Source of the DNA: an uncultured Opitutaceae bacterium | GTDB lineage: Bacteria; Verrucomicrobiota; Verrucomicrobiia; Opitutales; Opitutaceae | Length of the DNA stretch: 64,000 nt | Direction: 5' to 3' | Assembly: GCA_903862935.1 (NCBI GenBank) | Contig: CAIOZY010000015.1 | Span: 28,987-92,986 of the forward strand | In this document: positions 25,225-33,967 of the stretch, piece by piece | How the letters are laid out: every line of letters starts with the position of its first letter | Position numbering within the stretch: the stretch's first letter is position 1 | Notes under the pieces: generated by a model | What the model was told of the DNA's origin: nothing | Seen by the model: only the letters and a program-made list of their open reading frames with translations | The model's database searches: none | Made by a program: the position numbers and the translations under genes

Positions 25225-26177
25225 GGAAACCGGGCGGCGATCAGGTTCTCGATCCGGCGCCGGGAACTCCTGACGTCGTCGGCGCTGATACGGGGGCCGA
25301 GCTCCAGAGTGAGCCGGTGCTCGGGCCTCCAAAACGAGCTGACGAGTCCGAAGTCGACCTTGCCGCTTCCGACCGGCTGGTGGTCCAGGCCGTCGGTGCT
25401 CACGTCGTGCAGGTGAAACCCGAGGATGCGGGCCGCATTGCGCTCGAGGTAGGCCTTCGGCTCCATGAGCCCCATCATCTCCTTCAGACGGGCGTGGCCC
25501 GTGTCGTGCCACAGGCCCAAGGGGGCGTCGGCCGGCAGCCCGGAAAGAAACTCGGGCATATCGGCGTCCAGCGGCAGCTCCTCGAACTTCTCCCGGTTCT
25601 CGAAGGCGAGGCTGACCCCCTTGTCGCGCGCGTAGGTGCACACCTGCTTGACGCACTCCAGGGTGTGGGCCCAGTACGGGCCCATCCGCTTGCGGAGTTT
25701 CCCCAGGCACTTGACCACCAGGGCCGCGTACTCCTTGTCCGAGTCCACGGCCACCTCCGGGTTGCGCCGCCTGTAACGGCGCAGCGCCCAGACCGGGTTC
25801 AGCCAGAAAAAGATGACGCTGCCCAGGTGGCAGACCGCCACGCCGGTCCCGATCTGGGCGGCGAAATCGATTGTGCGCTTGGTGTGGCGCATCCACTGGC
25901 TGCGCTCGCGGGCGTCGACCGAGGAGGGCTCGAACAGGTTAGGGGCGGCCTGGGTCACGCCCGCCGGAAGCGGGCAGAAATTGTGGACCGAGCTCACCCG
26001 GACCGTCCCCTCCTCAAGGGCCTTGAGGACCCCGGGGATCAGGCTGATGCGGACCCCGTGGCTGAGCTCGACATGGCTGAACCCCAGCTCGGCCATCTCG
26101 GCAATCATGGCATAGCCGTCCGTATGGCGGTGCGAGCACCATGCCGTGGACAGCGCGAGTACGGGCCTGCCGCTCAT
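25221..26177 (-). CDS. TIM-barrel protein, xylose isomerase-like family
   Basis: This 318-residue cytoplasmic protein shows the AP-endonuclease-2/xylose isomerase-like barrel pattern: LSTAWCSHR, GFSHVELSHG, VSSVHNFCPLP, VSLAFENREKF, LGLWHDTGHARL, LGFHLHDV and LTLELGPRIS. The His/Glu/Asp residues at strand ends fit a divalent-metal site. Members isomerise or epimerise sugars or sugar acids, or act as endonucleases; the substrate cannot be told here. It is not in an obvious sugar operon. It stands between mutY (convergent) and rpsU (24 nt upstream, same strand). Confidence 0.75.
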   Translation of the reverse strand: MSGRPVLALSTAWCSHRHTDGYAMIAEMAELGFSHVELSHGVRISLIPGVLKALEEGTVRVSSVHNFCPLPAGVTQAAPNLFEPSSVDARERSQWMRHTKRTIDFAAQIGTGVAVCHLGSVIFFWLNPVWALRRYRRRNPEVAVDSDKEYAALVVKCLGKLRKRMGPYWAHTLECVKQVCTYARDKGVSLAFENREKFEELPLDADMPEFLSGLPADAPLGLWHDTGHARLKEMMGLMEPKAYLERNAARILGFHLHDVSTDGLDHQPVGSGKVDFGLVSSFWRPEHRLTLELGPRISADDVRSSRRRIENLIAARFP

Positions 26178-26201
26178 GGGAATGAGCGCGCGCGGAGCTG
26201 T

Positions 26202-26399
26202 CTAGCTCTCGTAGCGCCGGCGAAGCATCGCCGTGAACGCCTGGACCTTGTTCTTCCGGCGGCGCTTCTCACAGGGCTTCTCGTAGTAACGCTTGGCGCG
26301 CACACCCTTAATGATGTTTTCGCGATCGAGCTTCTTCTTCATCCGGCGCAGGGCGCGGTCAATGGGCTCGTTCTTGCGAATCTTGATTTCAATGGACAT
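26202..26399 (-). CDS. rpsU: 30S ribosomal protein bS21
   Basis: This 65-residue protein starts at the ATG at 26399 (MSIEIKIRKNEPIDRALRR). It is highly basic, with KKKLDRENIIKGVRAKRYYEKP and CEKRRRKNKVQAFTAM, matching bS21 along its full length. It binds the small subunit near the 3' end of 16S rRNA and helps initiation. No Shine-Dalgarno sequence is visible before the ATG. It is divergent from dnaE. Confidence 0.96.
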   Translation of the reverse strand: MSIEIKIRKNEPIDRALRRMKKKLDRENIIKGVRAKRYYEKPCEKRRRKNKVQAFTAMLRRRYES

Positions 26400-26433
26400 G
26401 AGACGGCAGGGTGTTGGAAGGGAGAAAAACGGA

Positions 26434-26464
26434 AGATTAGGCTGAACCGTCGACGGCACGTCAA
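26434..26464 (-). promoter_or_regulatory. candidate sigma-70-type promoter of rpsU
   Basis: On the minus strand TTGACG (26464-26459) and TAATCT (26439-26434) are separated by 19 nt, slightly longer than optimal. Transcription would start near 26427 and give a leader of about 28 nt before the rpsU ATG. Confidence 0.35.
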
Positions 26465-26515
26465 TGGGATTTTTCCGCGCTTGCGCGGCGGGCGCGGCGG
26501 GCTTCCCCTAGGCCC

Positions 26516-29500
26516 GTGCCGTCCGCAGACCCGAACTTCGTCCACCTGCATGTCCACTCCGACTACAGCCTGCTGGACGGAGCCTGCCGGATAGACCGGC
26601 TCACGGAGCGGGCGGTCGAGCTCGGCCAGGGCGCCCTGGCCCTCACCGACCACGGGAACTTGTTCGGCGCCATAGAATTCTACAACACAGCCAAGGCCAA
26701 GGGCATCAAGCCGCTCGTGGGGTGCGAACTGTACCTGGTCGAGGGTTCCCGGCTCGAGCGCCAGGGCCGCTCCGACGAGGGCAAGACGATCTTCCACCTG
26801 GGGTTGCTGGCCCGCAACCTCGCCGGCTACCAGAACCTCCTAAAACTGGTCTCCGACGCCCACATCCAGGGTTTCTACTACAAGCCGCGGACCGACTTTG
26901 AGACCCTGGCCAAGCACGCCGAGGGCCTGATCGGGTTCACCGGGTGCCTCGCCTCGCTCGTGCCCCAGCACCTGATGAACGACCGCTGGGACGAGGCCCG
27001 CGAGGCCTGCGCCCGCTTCGTCGACATCTTCGGCCGCGAGAACTACTTCGTGGAAATCCAGGACCACGGCCTGGCCCCGCAGAAGAAGATCGTGCCGGGG
27101 CTGCTCAGGCTCGCCGAGGAATTCGGGCTGAAGATCGTCTGCACCAACGACGTCCACTACGTGAACGCCTCGGACGCCGGGCCCCACGACACGATGCTGT
27201 GCATCCAGACCGGCGCGAAGGTCGAGGACGAGAAGCGGATGCGCTTTGACAGCGCGCAGTTCTACCTGAAAAGCCGCGCCGAGATGGAGCGGCTGTGCTT
27301 GGAGTTTCCCCAGGCGGTGATCAACACCCAGGCGGTGGCCGAGATGTGCGACCTGAAGATCCCCTTCCCGAAGGGGAGCGAGCGGTACCCGAAGTATCCC
27401 CTGCCCGCCGAGGTGACGACCGACCGGGCCGGGTACCTGAGGCAGCTGTGCCTGAAGGGCCTGAAGACACGCTACGGGGTCGACTACGCCCCGGGCCAAT
27501 CCGGGCTCGCGGGGACCTTGTCGGCGCAGCTCGACTACGAGCTTCGCGTCATCGCCGAGACGGGGTTTGTCGACTACTTCCTGGTCGTCTGGGACTTTAT
27601 CGACTGGGCCAAGTCCCAGGGGATCCCCGTCGGGCCCGGGCGCGGCTCCGGGGCCGGGTGCCTGGTGGCGTATGTGTTGGGGATCACGAACCTCGACCCC
27701 CTGCGCTTCCGGCTGCTGTTCGAGCGCTTCCTCAACCCGGAGCGGGTCTCGCCGCCGGACTTCGACATCGATTTTTGCATGCGCCGCCGCGGCGAGGTGA
27801 TCGACTACGTGCGCAAGAAGTACGGCGAGGCCTGCGTGGCAAACATCATCACCTATGGCACCCTCGGGGCGAAGATGGTCGTGCGCGACGTCGCCCGAGT
27901 CCACAACGTCCCCTTCGCCGACGCCGACCGGCTGGCGAAAATGATCCCCGAGGAGTTAAACATCACCCTCGAGCAGGCGGTCGCCAAGTCGGCGGAGCTG
28001 CGCGAGGAGGTCGAGAAAAACCCGGTCGCAAAGAAGATCTTCGAGCAGGCCCGGGTCCTTGAGGGGCTGGTCCGCAACACCGGCAAGCACGCCGCAGGCA
28101 TCATCATCACCGACCGGCCGCTCTCGGACTTCGTCCCCCTCACCCTGCAGGAGGGCGACGTCACCGTGCAGTTCGACATGAACGCCGTGGGGAAGCTGGG
28201 GCTGCTGAAGATGGACTTCCTCGGCCTGAAGACCCTCACCGTGATCGCCGACGCCGTGGACAACATCCGGCGGACGGCCGACCCGGCCTTCGACATCGAG
28301 AAGATCCCCTTCGAGGACCCGAAGACCTTCGCCCTCCTGAACGCCGGCCGGACGACGGGGGTCTTCCAGCTGGAGTCGCCCGGCATGCAAAACCTCTGCC
28401 GGCAGCTGCAGGTCTCCTCGATCGACGAGATCGTCGCTCTGATCGCCCTCTACCGCCCCGGGCCCATGGAGTGGATCCCCGACTACATCAGGGGTAAGAA
28501 GGACCCGAGCACCGTGACCTTCCCCCACCCGCTCCTGGAGGAACTGTGCCGGGAGACGCACGGGGTTATGGTCTACCAGGAGCAGGTCATGGAGGCGGCA
28601 AAGATCATCGCCGGCTACACCCTCGGCGGGGCCGATATGCTGCGGCGGGCGATGGGGAAAAAGGACCCCGCGGCGATGGCGATGGAGCGCGAGAAATTCG
28701 TGGCGGGCGCCGCCCAGCTGCACGCCATCGACGAGAAGACCTCCAACGCTATCTTCGACATCCTCGCCAAGTTCGCCGGCTACGGATTCAACAAGTCGCA
28801 CTCGGCCGCCTACGCGATCCTCAGCTACCAGACGGGCTTCCTCAAGGCGAACTACCCCGTCCAGTTCATGGCGGCCACGCTCGGCAGCGAACTCGGGAAC
28901 GCCGACAAGGTCGCCCACTTCATCGCCGAGTGCGAGGCCATGGGCATCCAGGTCCTCGGCCCCGACGTGAACGAGAGCCGCGAGACGTTCACCCCTGTCG
29001 GCGACAAGATCCGCTTCGGCCTGGCCGGGATCAAGGGTGTCGGCGAGCAGGCCGCCGCCCGGATCATCGAGGAGCGCGAGAAGTGCGGCCCCTTCGCCGG
29101 GTTCGACCCGTTCATCGCTCGGGTCGACGGCAGGGCGATCAACAAGCGGGTCCTCGAGCACCTGGTGAAGACCGGGGCCTTCGACTTCAGCGGCGCCTCG
29201 CGCAAGGCCCTCTTCGGCCTCCTGGACACCGCGGTCGCCGCGGTGGCTGCGAACGCCCGGGACCGGGCAGCAGGCCAGCACAGTTTCCTCGACATGCTCG
29301 GGGCCGGAGAACCCGCAGCTCCCGCGCCCCAGGCCGATGGCGCCGCCCCGGCGGGGGCCGCGGAGGACTTTCCGGACGGCGAGCGGCTGGCCTTCGAAAA
29401 GGAGCTCCTGGGCTTCTACATCTCGGGACACCCCATGGATGCCTACCGGGACCTGGCCGAGGCGGTCGACACCTTCACGATCGAGGAGTTGCACCGCCAG

Positions 29501-30058
29501 GGCGGCCGGACGGAGTTCAGGCTGTGCGGGGTGGCCGGCGGGATTGCAAAGAAGCTCTCGAAGAAGGACAACCGGCCCTGGGCCGCCTTCACCCTGGCGA
29601 CCCGTACCGCCACGGTGGCGCTGAACATGTTTGCCGACGCGTACTCCTCCTACAGTTCCGCCCTCGCGGAGAACGCCACGGTCCTGGTCGCCGGCAACGT
29701 GATCGTCGGGACCGACGGGGCACGGATTAACGTGAAGGAGTGCTATCCGCTGGCCGCCGCGGTGACCTCGCTTGTGCGGAAGGTGACCTGGATCCTGGAC
29801 CCCGAGAATCCCGGGGTCCCCGGCTTCCTGAAGGCCCTGCGCCAAAGCGTCAACGAGCAGTCCGGCGACACGCGCCTGGAGATCGCCTTCGCCTTCGGCG
29901 GGTCCGCGGCCGCGGTCGCCGAGGCGAGCCCGGCCCTTGGCTGGAGACTCACGGCCGAGGCCTTCCGCAGACTCCGCGCCCACCCGGCGGTCGCCGGAGT
30001 CCGCATTGAGACCAAGCGCCTGGAACTGAAGGCGGACCGCCGCTGGGACCGCCGCTAG
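26516..30058 (+). CDS. dnaE: DNA polymerase III subunit alpha
   Basis: This 1180-residue replicative polymerase starts at GTG. The PHP domain begins at once (FVHLHVHSDYSLLDGACRI, about 8-27). The polymerase core has VGPGRGSGAGCLVAYVLGI and the catalytic Asp pair PDFDIDF (about 413-419), with a third Asp in LLKMDFLGLKTL (around 565). The region includes GVMVYQEQVM and RRAMGKKD. The helix-hairpin-helix segment (IKGVGEQAA) and the OB-fold and C-terminal β-clamp/τ-binding region complete a DnaE1-type enzyme. The length is normal. It is divergent from rpsU; the methyltransferase gene follows after 16 nt. Confidence 0.97.
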   Translation: MPSADPNFVHLHVHSDYSLLDGACRIDRLTERAVELGQGALALTDHGNLFGAIEFYNTAKAKGIKPLVGCELYLVEGSRLERQGRSDEGKTIFHLGLLARNLAGYQNLLKLVSDAHIQGFYYKPRTDFETLAKHAEGLIGFTGCLASLVPQHLMNDRWDEAREACARFVDIFGRENYFVEIQDHGLAPQKKIVPGLLRLAEEFGLKIVCTNDVHYVNASDAGPHDTMLCIQTGAKVEDEKRMRFDSAQFYLKSRAEMERLCLEFPQAVINTQAVAEMCDLKIPFPKGSERYPKYPLPAEVTTDRAGYLRQLCLKGLKTRYGVDYAPGQSGLAGTLSAQLDYELRVIAETGFVDYFLVVWDFIDWAKSQGIPVGPGRGSGAGCLVAYVLGITNLDPLRFRLLFERFLNPERVSPPDFDIDFCMRRRGEVIDYVRKKYGEACVANIITYGTLGAKMVVRDVARVHNVPFADADRLAKMIPEELNITLEQAVAKSAELREEVEKNPVAKKIFEQARVLEGLVRNTGKHAAGIIITDRPLSDFVPLTLQEGDVTVQFDMNAVGKLGLLKMDFLGLKTLTVIADAVDNIRRTADPAFDIEKIPFEDPKTFALLNAGRTTGVFQLESPGMQNLCRQLQVSSIDEIVALIALYRPGPMEWIPDYIRGKKDPSTVTFPHPLLEELCRETHGVMVYQEQVMEAAKIIAGYTLGGADMLRRAMGKKDPAAMAMEREKFVAGAAQLHAIDEKTSNAIFDILAKFAGYGFNKSHSAAYAILSYQTGFLKANYPVQFMAATLGSELGNADKVAHFIAECEAMGIQVLGPDVNESRETFTPVGDKIRFGLAGIKGVGEQAAARIIEEREKCGPFAGFDPFIARVDGRAINKRVLEHLVKTGAFDFSGASRKALFGLLDTAVAAVAANARDRAAGQHSFLDMLGAGEPAAPAPQADGAAPAGAAEDFPDGERLAFEKELLGFYISGHPMDAYRDLAEAVDTFTIEELHRQGGRTEFRLCGVAGGIAKKLSKKDNRPWAAFTLATRTATVALNMFADAYSSYSSALAENATVLVAGNVIVGTDGARINVKECYPLAAAVTSLVRKVTWILDPENPGVPGFLKALRQSVNEQSGDTRLEIAFAFGGSAAAVAEASPALGWRLTAEAFRRLRAHPAVAGVRIETKRLELKADRRWDRR

Positions 30059-30074
30059 GAAAAGCCCACGCCCC

Positions 30075-31217
30075 ATGACCGAATCCTTTGTCCTCAACCA
30101 CGCCGCCCGTGTCCTCGCCTCCGTGCAGCCCGGGCACCCTGCCGACCAGGTCCTGCGCCATTACCTGTCGGGGGGCCAGCGCATGGGGCCCGCGGAGCGC
30201 CGGGCGGTCAGCAAGGCGGTCTTCTGCTACTACCGCTGGAGGTCCTGGCTGGAGGAGCGATCCTCCCTGCAGACGAGGATCAGCCAAGCCCTGGCCCTGG
30301 CCGCGCGCTTCGAGGCGGACCCCAAGTCGGTGAAGCCCGAGGCCCTGGCCGCCCTGGCCGTGCCGGCGTGGCTGAAGGCCGAGGCCTCCTTCCCGGTGGA
30401 GTCGCTCCTCCAGCTGCAGCGCGAGCCCGCGCTGTGGCTTCGGGCCCGGCCCGGCACCGGGGCGCACTTGGCGGCAGAACTCGGCGAGTGCGAGGCCTCC
30501 GCCGCCTGCTCAGACGCCCTGCGCTACCGGGGGGGCCTGGACCTTTTCCTCACGCCCCAGTTCAAGACCGGCGCCTTCGAGATCCAGGACCTGGCCTCCC
30601 AGGCGGTGGGGCTGTGCGCGGCCCCCAACCCCGGGGAACTGTGGTGGGACGCATGCGCCGGCGAGGGCGGGAAGACCCTGCACCTGGCCGACCTCATGAA
30701 GAACCGGGGGCTTGTCTGGGCGAGCGACCGGTCCGCCGGCCGCCTCGAGGTCCTCAAGCGCCGCGCCGCGCGGGCCAAGCTCTTCAACTACCGGACCGTC
30801 CTGTGGGACGGCTCGGCCAAGCTACCGGTGCGCTCTCGGTTCGACGGCGTCCTCCTCGACGCACCGTGCAGCGGCGTCGGGACCTGGCAGCGAAATCCCC
30901 ACGCCCGATGGAGCGCGACCCCGCAGGATGTCGCCGAACTCGCCGTGATCCAGGCGGCCCTCCTCGAGGCCGTGGCCCCGGCCGTCGGACCGGGCGGGCG
31001 CCTGGTGTACGCCGTGTGCACGGTCACGCAGCGGGAGACGGCGGGGGTCGCCGCGGCCTTCTCGGCTGCCCACCCGGAGTTCGAGCCGGCCGCCTGCCTG
31101 CCCCCGGAATGCCGCCCGGCCTCCGGCGCAGTCGAGGGTCCCGGATCGGTCCTCCTGTGGCCCCACGCCCTAGGCGGCAACGGGATGTTTATCGCAGCCT
31201 GGAAGAAAAAATCATGA
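30075..31217 (+). CDS. RsmB/NOP-family RNA cytosine-C5 methyltransferase
   Basis: This 380-residue protein has an N-terminal NusB-like helical region (about 1-130) that leads to a SAM-binding domain. The domain contains WWDACAGEGGKTLHLADL (about 193-210), LVWASDRS, the first catalytic Cys in LLDAPCSGVGTWQRNP (about 255-270) and the second in YAVCTVTQRE (about 312). Two cysteines and the GTWQRNPHARW stretch are diagnostic of rRNA or tRNA m5C methylases such as RsmB. The exact target is not determinable. The N-terminal domain is shorter than E. coli RsmB. It overlaps the next methyltransferase gene by ATGA. Confidence 0.88.
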   Translation: MTESFVLNHAARVLASVQPGHPADQVLRHYLSGGQRMGPAERRAVSKAVFCYYRWRSWLEERSSLQTRISQALALAARFEADPKSVKPEALAALAVPAWLKAEASFPVESLLQLQREPALWLRARPGTGAHLAAELGECEASAACSDALRYRGGLDLFLTPQFKTGAFEIQDLASQAVGLCAAPNPGELWWDACAGEGGKTLHLADLMKNRGLVWASDRSAGRLEVLKRRAARAKLFNYRTVLWDGSAKLPVRSRFDGVLLDAPCSGVGTWQRNPHARWSATPQDVAELAVIQAALLEAVAPAVGPGGRLVYAVCTVTQRETAGVAAAFSAAHPEFEPAACLPPECRPASGAVEGPGSVLLWPHALGGNGMFIAAWKKKS

Positions 31218-32014
31218 ACCAGGGCCGGATAACCGGCGAGGTGGTCAGGACCGACTTCAACGCACCCCAGGCCGTGCTCCACTACACCCGGGCCGCGCAC
31301 TTCCTGGGCCTGTGGGAGTCGGAGCGGATCCTGATGGAGCGGTTCTTCCCGGACCGGAGCCTGCATCTGCTCGAGGCCGGATGCGGGGCCGGGCGGGCCA
31401 CCCTGGGCCTGTGGCATCTGGGATTCACCCGGATCACCGCCTTCGACTTCGCCGGGGAGCTCCTCGAGCAGGCCCGGGCGCTCGCGCGGGCCCTCGGCGC
31501 CGGGCAAATCGAGTTTGTCGAGGCCGACGCCTGCGACCTGTCGCGCTCGCTGGCGCTCGCCGGGGGAAATTTTGACGGCGTCGTCTTCACCTTCAACGGG
31601 CTCATGCAAATCCCCGGCCGGAGCAACCGCGAGCGGGCGCTGCGGGGCCTGAGGTCGGCGTGCCGGCCTGGGGCCACGATCCTGTTCACCACGCACGACC
31701 GGGAGGCCACGGGCCCGGAGGAGCACCAGGCGTGGGCGGCTGAGGCCGTCCGCTGGAGCCGCGGGGAGCAGGACCGACGCCTGGCGGAGTTCGGCGACCG
31801 CTATTTCAGCGACCCGTCCGGCTCCACCTTCATGCACCTGCCCGACCGCGCCGAGGTCCTGGGGAGCCTCGCGGCGGCCGGCTGGGAGCACGCCTTCGAC
31901 GCCCTGCGCCGCGAGGTCGCCGCGGAGTCCCAGGCCGTCCGGGATTTCTCCGACGAGTGCCGCTTCTGGGCGGCCGTGAACCCCGGGACTTGCCAGAGCG
32001 CCCCCGATGCCTAG
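31214..32014 (+). CDS. class I SAM-dependent methyltransferase of unknown substrate
   Basis: This 266-residue protein starts at the ATG at 31214, overlapping the stop of the RsmB-like gene. Motif I LLEAGCGAGRATLGLW (about 52-67), the acidic end of β2 (AFDFAGELLEQA), VEADACDL, FTFNGLMQI and a post-motif (CRPGATILFTTHD) define a Methyltransf_11/25-type fold. There is no signal peptide. The C-terminal region (PDRAEVLGSLAAAGWEHAF) is usual for small-molecule methylases. Its 3' end overlaps the hemX-like gene by 8 bp, so it is embedded in a transcript running from the RsmB-like gene to hemA. Confidence 0.85.
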   Translation: MNQGRITGEVVRTDFNAPQAVLHYTRAAHFLGLWESERILMERFFPDRSLHLLEAGCGAGRATLGLWHLGFTRITAFDFAGELLEQARALARALGAGQIEFVEADACDLSRSLALAGGNFDGVVFTFNGLMQIPGRSNRERALRGLRSACRPGATILFTTHDREATGPEEHQAWAAEAVRWSRGEQDRRLAEFGDRYFSDPSGSTFMHLPDRAEVLGSLAAAGWEHAFDALRREVAAESQAVRDFSDECRFWAAVNPGTCQSAPDA

Positions 32015-32879
32015 CTTGGGCCCCGTGATTCTCAACGTTCTGACCGACCGCCAGTGGATGTGGATCGCCTCCGGCTTTTACGTCGGCGGGTTCCTGCTGG
32101 GGACCTGGGAGCTCGTGCGCCGCGGAAGGCCCTCGGGCGTCGCCATGTACACCCTGATCGCCGTGGGCTACGCGCTGCAGTGGCTCGGGCTGGGCCTGAG
32201 GGGCCGCGCCGTGGGCGGATGCCCCCTGGGCAACACCTTCGAGACCTTCCAGTTCACGGCCTGGTCGGCAGTCTCGCTGTACCTGCTGGTGGGAGTCACC
32301 TTCCGCTCAAGCATGCTCGGGTACTTCAGCTCCTGCCTGGGCGCGGCCCTCACGGTGCTCTCGCTGTCGATCCCGGCCTGGGACGCCACCCGGAGAACCC
32401 ACATCTTCGGCAACAACCCCTGGATCGAGTTCCACGCGGCCCTGGCCCTGTTCAGCTACGGGGTCTTCGCGCTGCTGGCCCTCACCTCGGGGCTGTTCCT
32501 GCTCCGGCTCTTTTCCCTCCAGTCCAAGCGGATCGGCGGATGGTTCTCCTTCCTGCCCTCGATCATGGCCCTGGACCACATCGGGCTGCGGCTGCTCCAG
32601 GCCGGGGTTACCCTCCTCGGCCTCTCCCTGGCCGTCGGCTCGGTCTACTGGCTTCGGGACACGGGAAGCGTCAGCCACGCGAAACTCCTGATCACGGTCG
32701 GCCTGTGGGTGGCCTACGCCGCGGCGCTTTACTTTAGGCTGCGCGGGCGCCTGCTCGCCAAGCGCTTCGCCTGGACGTGCCTGATCCTGTTCGCCGCGGC
32801 CCTGGCCTCCCTGGGGCCGGTCGACGCGAGCCGCCGCACGCCGCCGGCCGCCGCCGTCCACACCCCGCGCGCCGCATGA
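32007..32879 (+). CDS. CcsA/HemX-like integral membrane protein
   Basis: This 290-residue protein has about eight predicted transmembrane helices. It shows the cytochrome c assembly (CcsA/CcmC/HemX) pattern, including GGCPLGNTFETFQFTAWS (about 71-88), WIEFHAALALFSYGVFAL and GVTLLGLSLAVGSVYW. Conserved His in the FHAAL and MALDHIGLRL segments could ligate heme. Gene order just before hemA matches HemX, which modulates HemA levels in other bacteria, while the fold matches heme-handling proteins for cytochrome c maturation. It starts within the end of the methyltransferase gene and ends in an ATGA overlap with hemA. Confidence 0.82.
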   Translation: MPSLGPVILNVLTDRQWMWIASGFYVGGFLLGTWELVRRGRPSGVAMYTLIAVGYALQWLGLGLRGRAVGGCPLGNTFETFQFTAWSAVSLYLLVGVTFRSSMLGYFSSCLGAALTVLSLSIPAWDATRRTHIFGNNPWIEFHAALALFSYGVFALLALTSGLFLLRLFSLQSKRIGGWFSFLPSIMALDHIGLRLLQAGVTLLGLSLAVGSVYWLRDTGSVSHAKLLITVGLWVAYAAALYFRLRGRLLAKRFAWTCLILFAAALASLGPVDASRRTPPAAAVHTPRAA

Positions 32880-33967
32880 GCACCCCCCACGTCTTTGTCA
32901 TCGGGGCCAACCACCACAAGGTCCCGATCGAGGTTCGCGAGAAGCTCGCCGTCGACGCCGGGAAGGCCGAGGCGCTGCAGGCGGACCTGGCGGGGATCGA
33001 CGGGCTGCGGGAGTTCGCGGTCCTGAGCACCTGCAACCGGATCGAGTTCTACGGGGTCGGAAGCGACGCGGCGGCGGCCGAGCGGGTGCAGGCCGCCTTC
33101 TGCGCCCGGCAGCACTTCGACGGGGCCGAGTTCGAGAAGTTCAGGATGGACCTGCGCGGTCGAGAGGCCCTGCAGCACCTGCTCGAGGTGGCGGCCGGAC
33201 TCGACTCGCAGATGCTCGGCGAGACTGAAATCTTCGGCCAGATCAAGGAAGCCTACGCCGCGGCGCAGGCCCGCAAGTCGACCGGACCGGTCTTAAACCG
33301 GGTCTTCCAGAAGGCCTTTCAGGCGGCCAAGCACGTGCGCACCGCCACCGCCATCACCGTGGGGCAGGTGAGCGTCGCCAACGTCGCCGTGGAGCTCGCC
33401 CTGGACATCTTCGGAAGCCTCGGGTCCGCCCGGATCCTGCTCCTCGGGGCGGGCGACATCGGGGAGAAGACCGCCAAGGCCTTCCAGAGCCGCGGCGCGG
33501 CGACCCTGACCGTCTCCAGCCGCACGTTCGAGCGAGCGATGGAGCTGGCGACCTCCCTGGGCGCGGGTGCCATCCCCTTCGATCAACGGGAGGCCCGGCT
33601 GCCGGACTTCGACGTCGTCGTTTGCAGCACGTCGGCGCCGACGACCGTCGTCTCGCACCCGGCCGTCGATGCCGCGATGAGGAAGAGGCCGGCCCAGCCG
33701 CTGTTCTTCATCGACCTGGCGCTCCCCCGCGACGTCGAGCCCTCCGTGGCGCGGCTGGACAATGTCTTTTTGTACAACCTGGACGATCTGGCGAAGATCG
33801 CCGATGAGAACCGGGCCGCCCGCGAGGCGGAGATCGCCAAGTGCCGCGCGCTCCTGGCGGAGCGCACCGAGACCCTCTGGAAGCACATCGAGCCCCAGTT
33901 GAAGGGGCTCCCCGGCCTAAATCACGGGGCCGGCGCAGACCCCGCGCCCAGCACGACCTCGACGTGA
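32876..33967 (+). CDS. hemA: glutamyl-tRNA reductase, short form
   Basis: This 363-residue protein starts at the ATG at 32876. It has an N-terminal catalytic domain with the nucleophile Cys53 in [11 protein letters not shown], the [20 protein letters not shown] motif and QIKEAYAAA. The NADPH-binding domain contains [15 protein letters not shown] and [10 protein letters not shown]. The [11 protein letters not shown] motif follows. It reduces glutamyl-tRNA to glutamate-1-semialdehyde, the first step of C5-pathway heme synthesis. The protein ends soon after the connecting helix, so most of the C-terminal dimerisation domain of 420-residue enzymes is absent. Its last 46 bp overlap the convergent histidine kinase gene. 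Confidence 0.93.
   Translation: MSTPHVFVIGANHHKVPIEVREKLAVDAGKAEALQADLAGIDGLREFAVLSTCNRIEFYGVGSDAAAAERVQAAFCARQHFDGAEFEKFRMDLRGREALQHLLEVAAGLDSQMLGETEIFGQIKEAYAAAQARKSTGPVLNRVFQKAFQAAKHVRTATAITVGQVSVANVAVELALDIFGSLGSARILLLGAGDIGEKTAKAFQSRGAATLTVSSRTFERAMELATSLGAGAIPFDQREARLPDFDVVVCSTSAPTTVVSHPAVDAAMRKRPAQPLFFIDLALPRDVEPSVARLDNVFLYNLDDLAKIADENRAAREAEIAKCRALLAERTETLWKHIEPQLKGLPGLNHGAGADPAPSTTST

Noticed and set aside
27956..30097. A 713-codon open frame opposite dnaE
   Set aside because: Antisense of a clear DnaE gene; long stop-free antisense frames are expected at this GC content and codon bias.
30368..32014. Extension of the second methyltransferase into a 548-residue fusion
   Set aside because: The extra N-terminus is a wrong-frame reading of the RsmB-like gene; the true start is the ATG at 31214 in an ATGA overlap.
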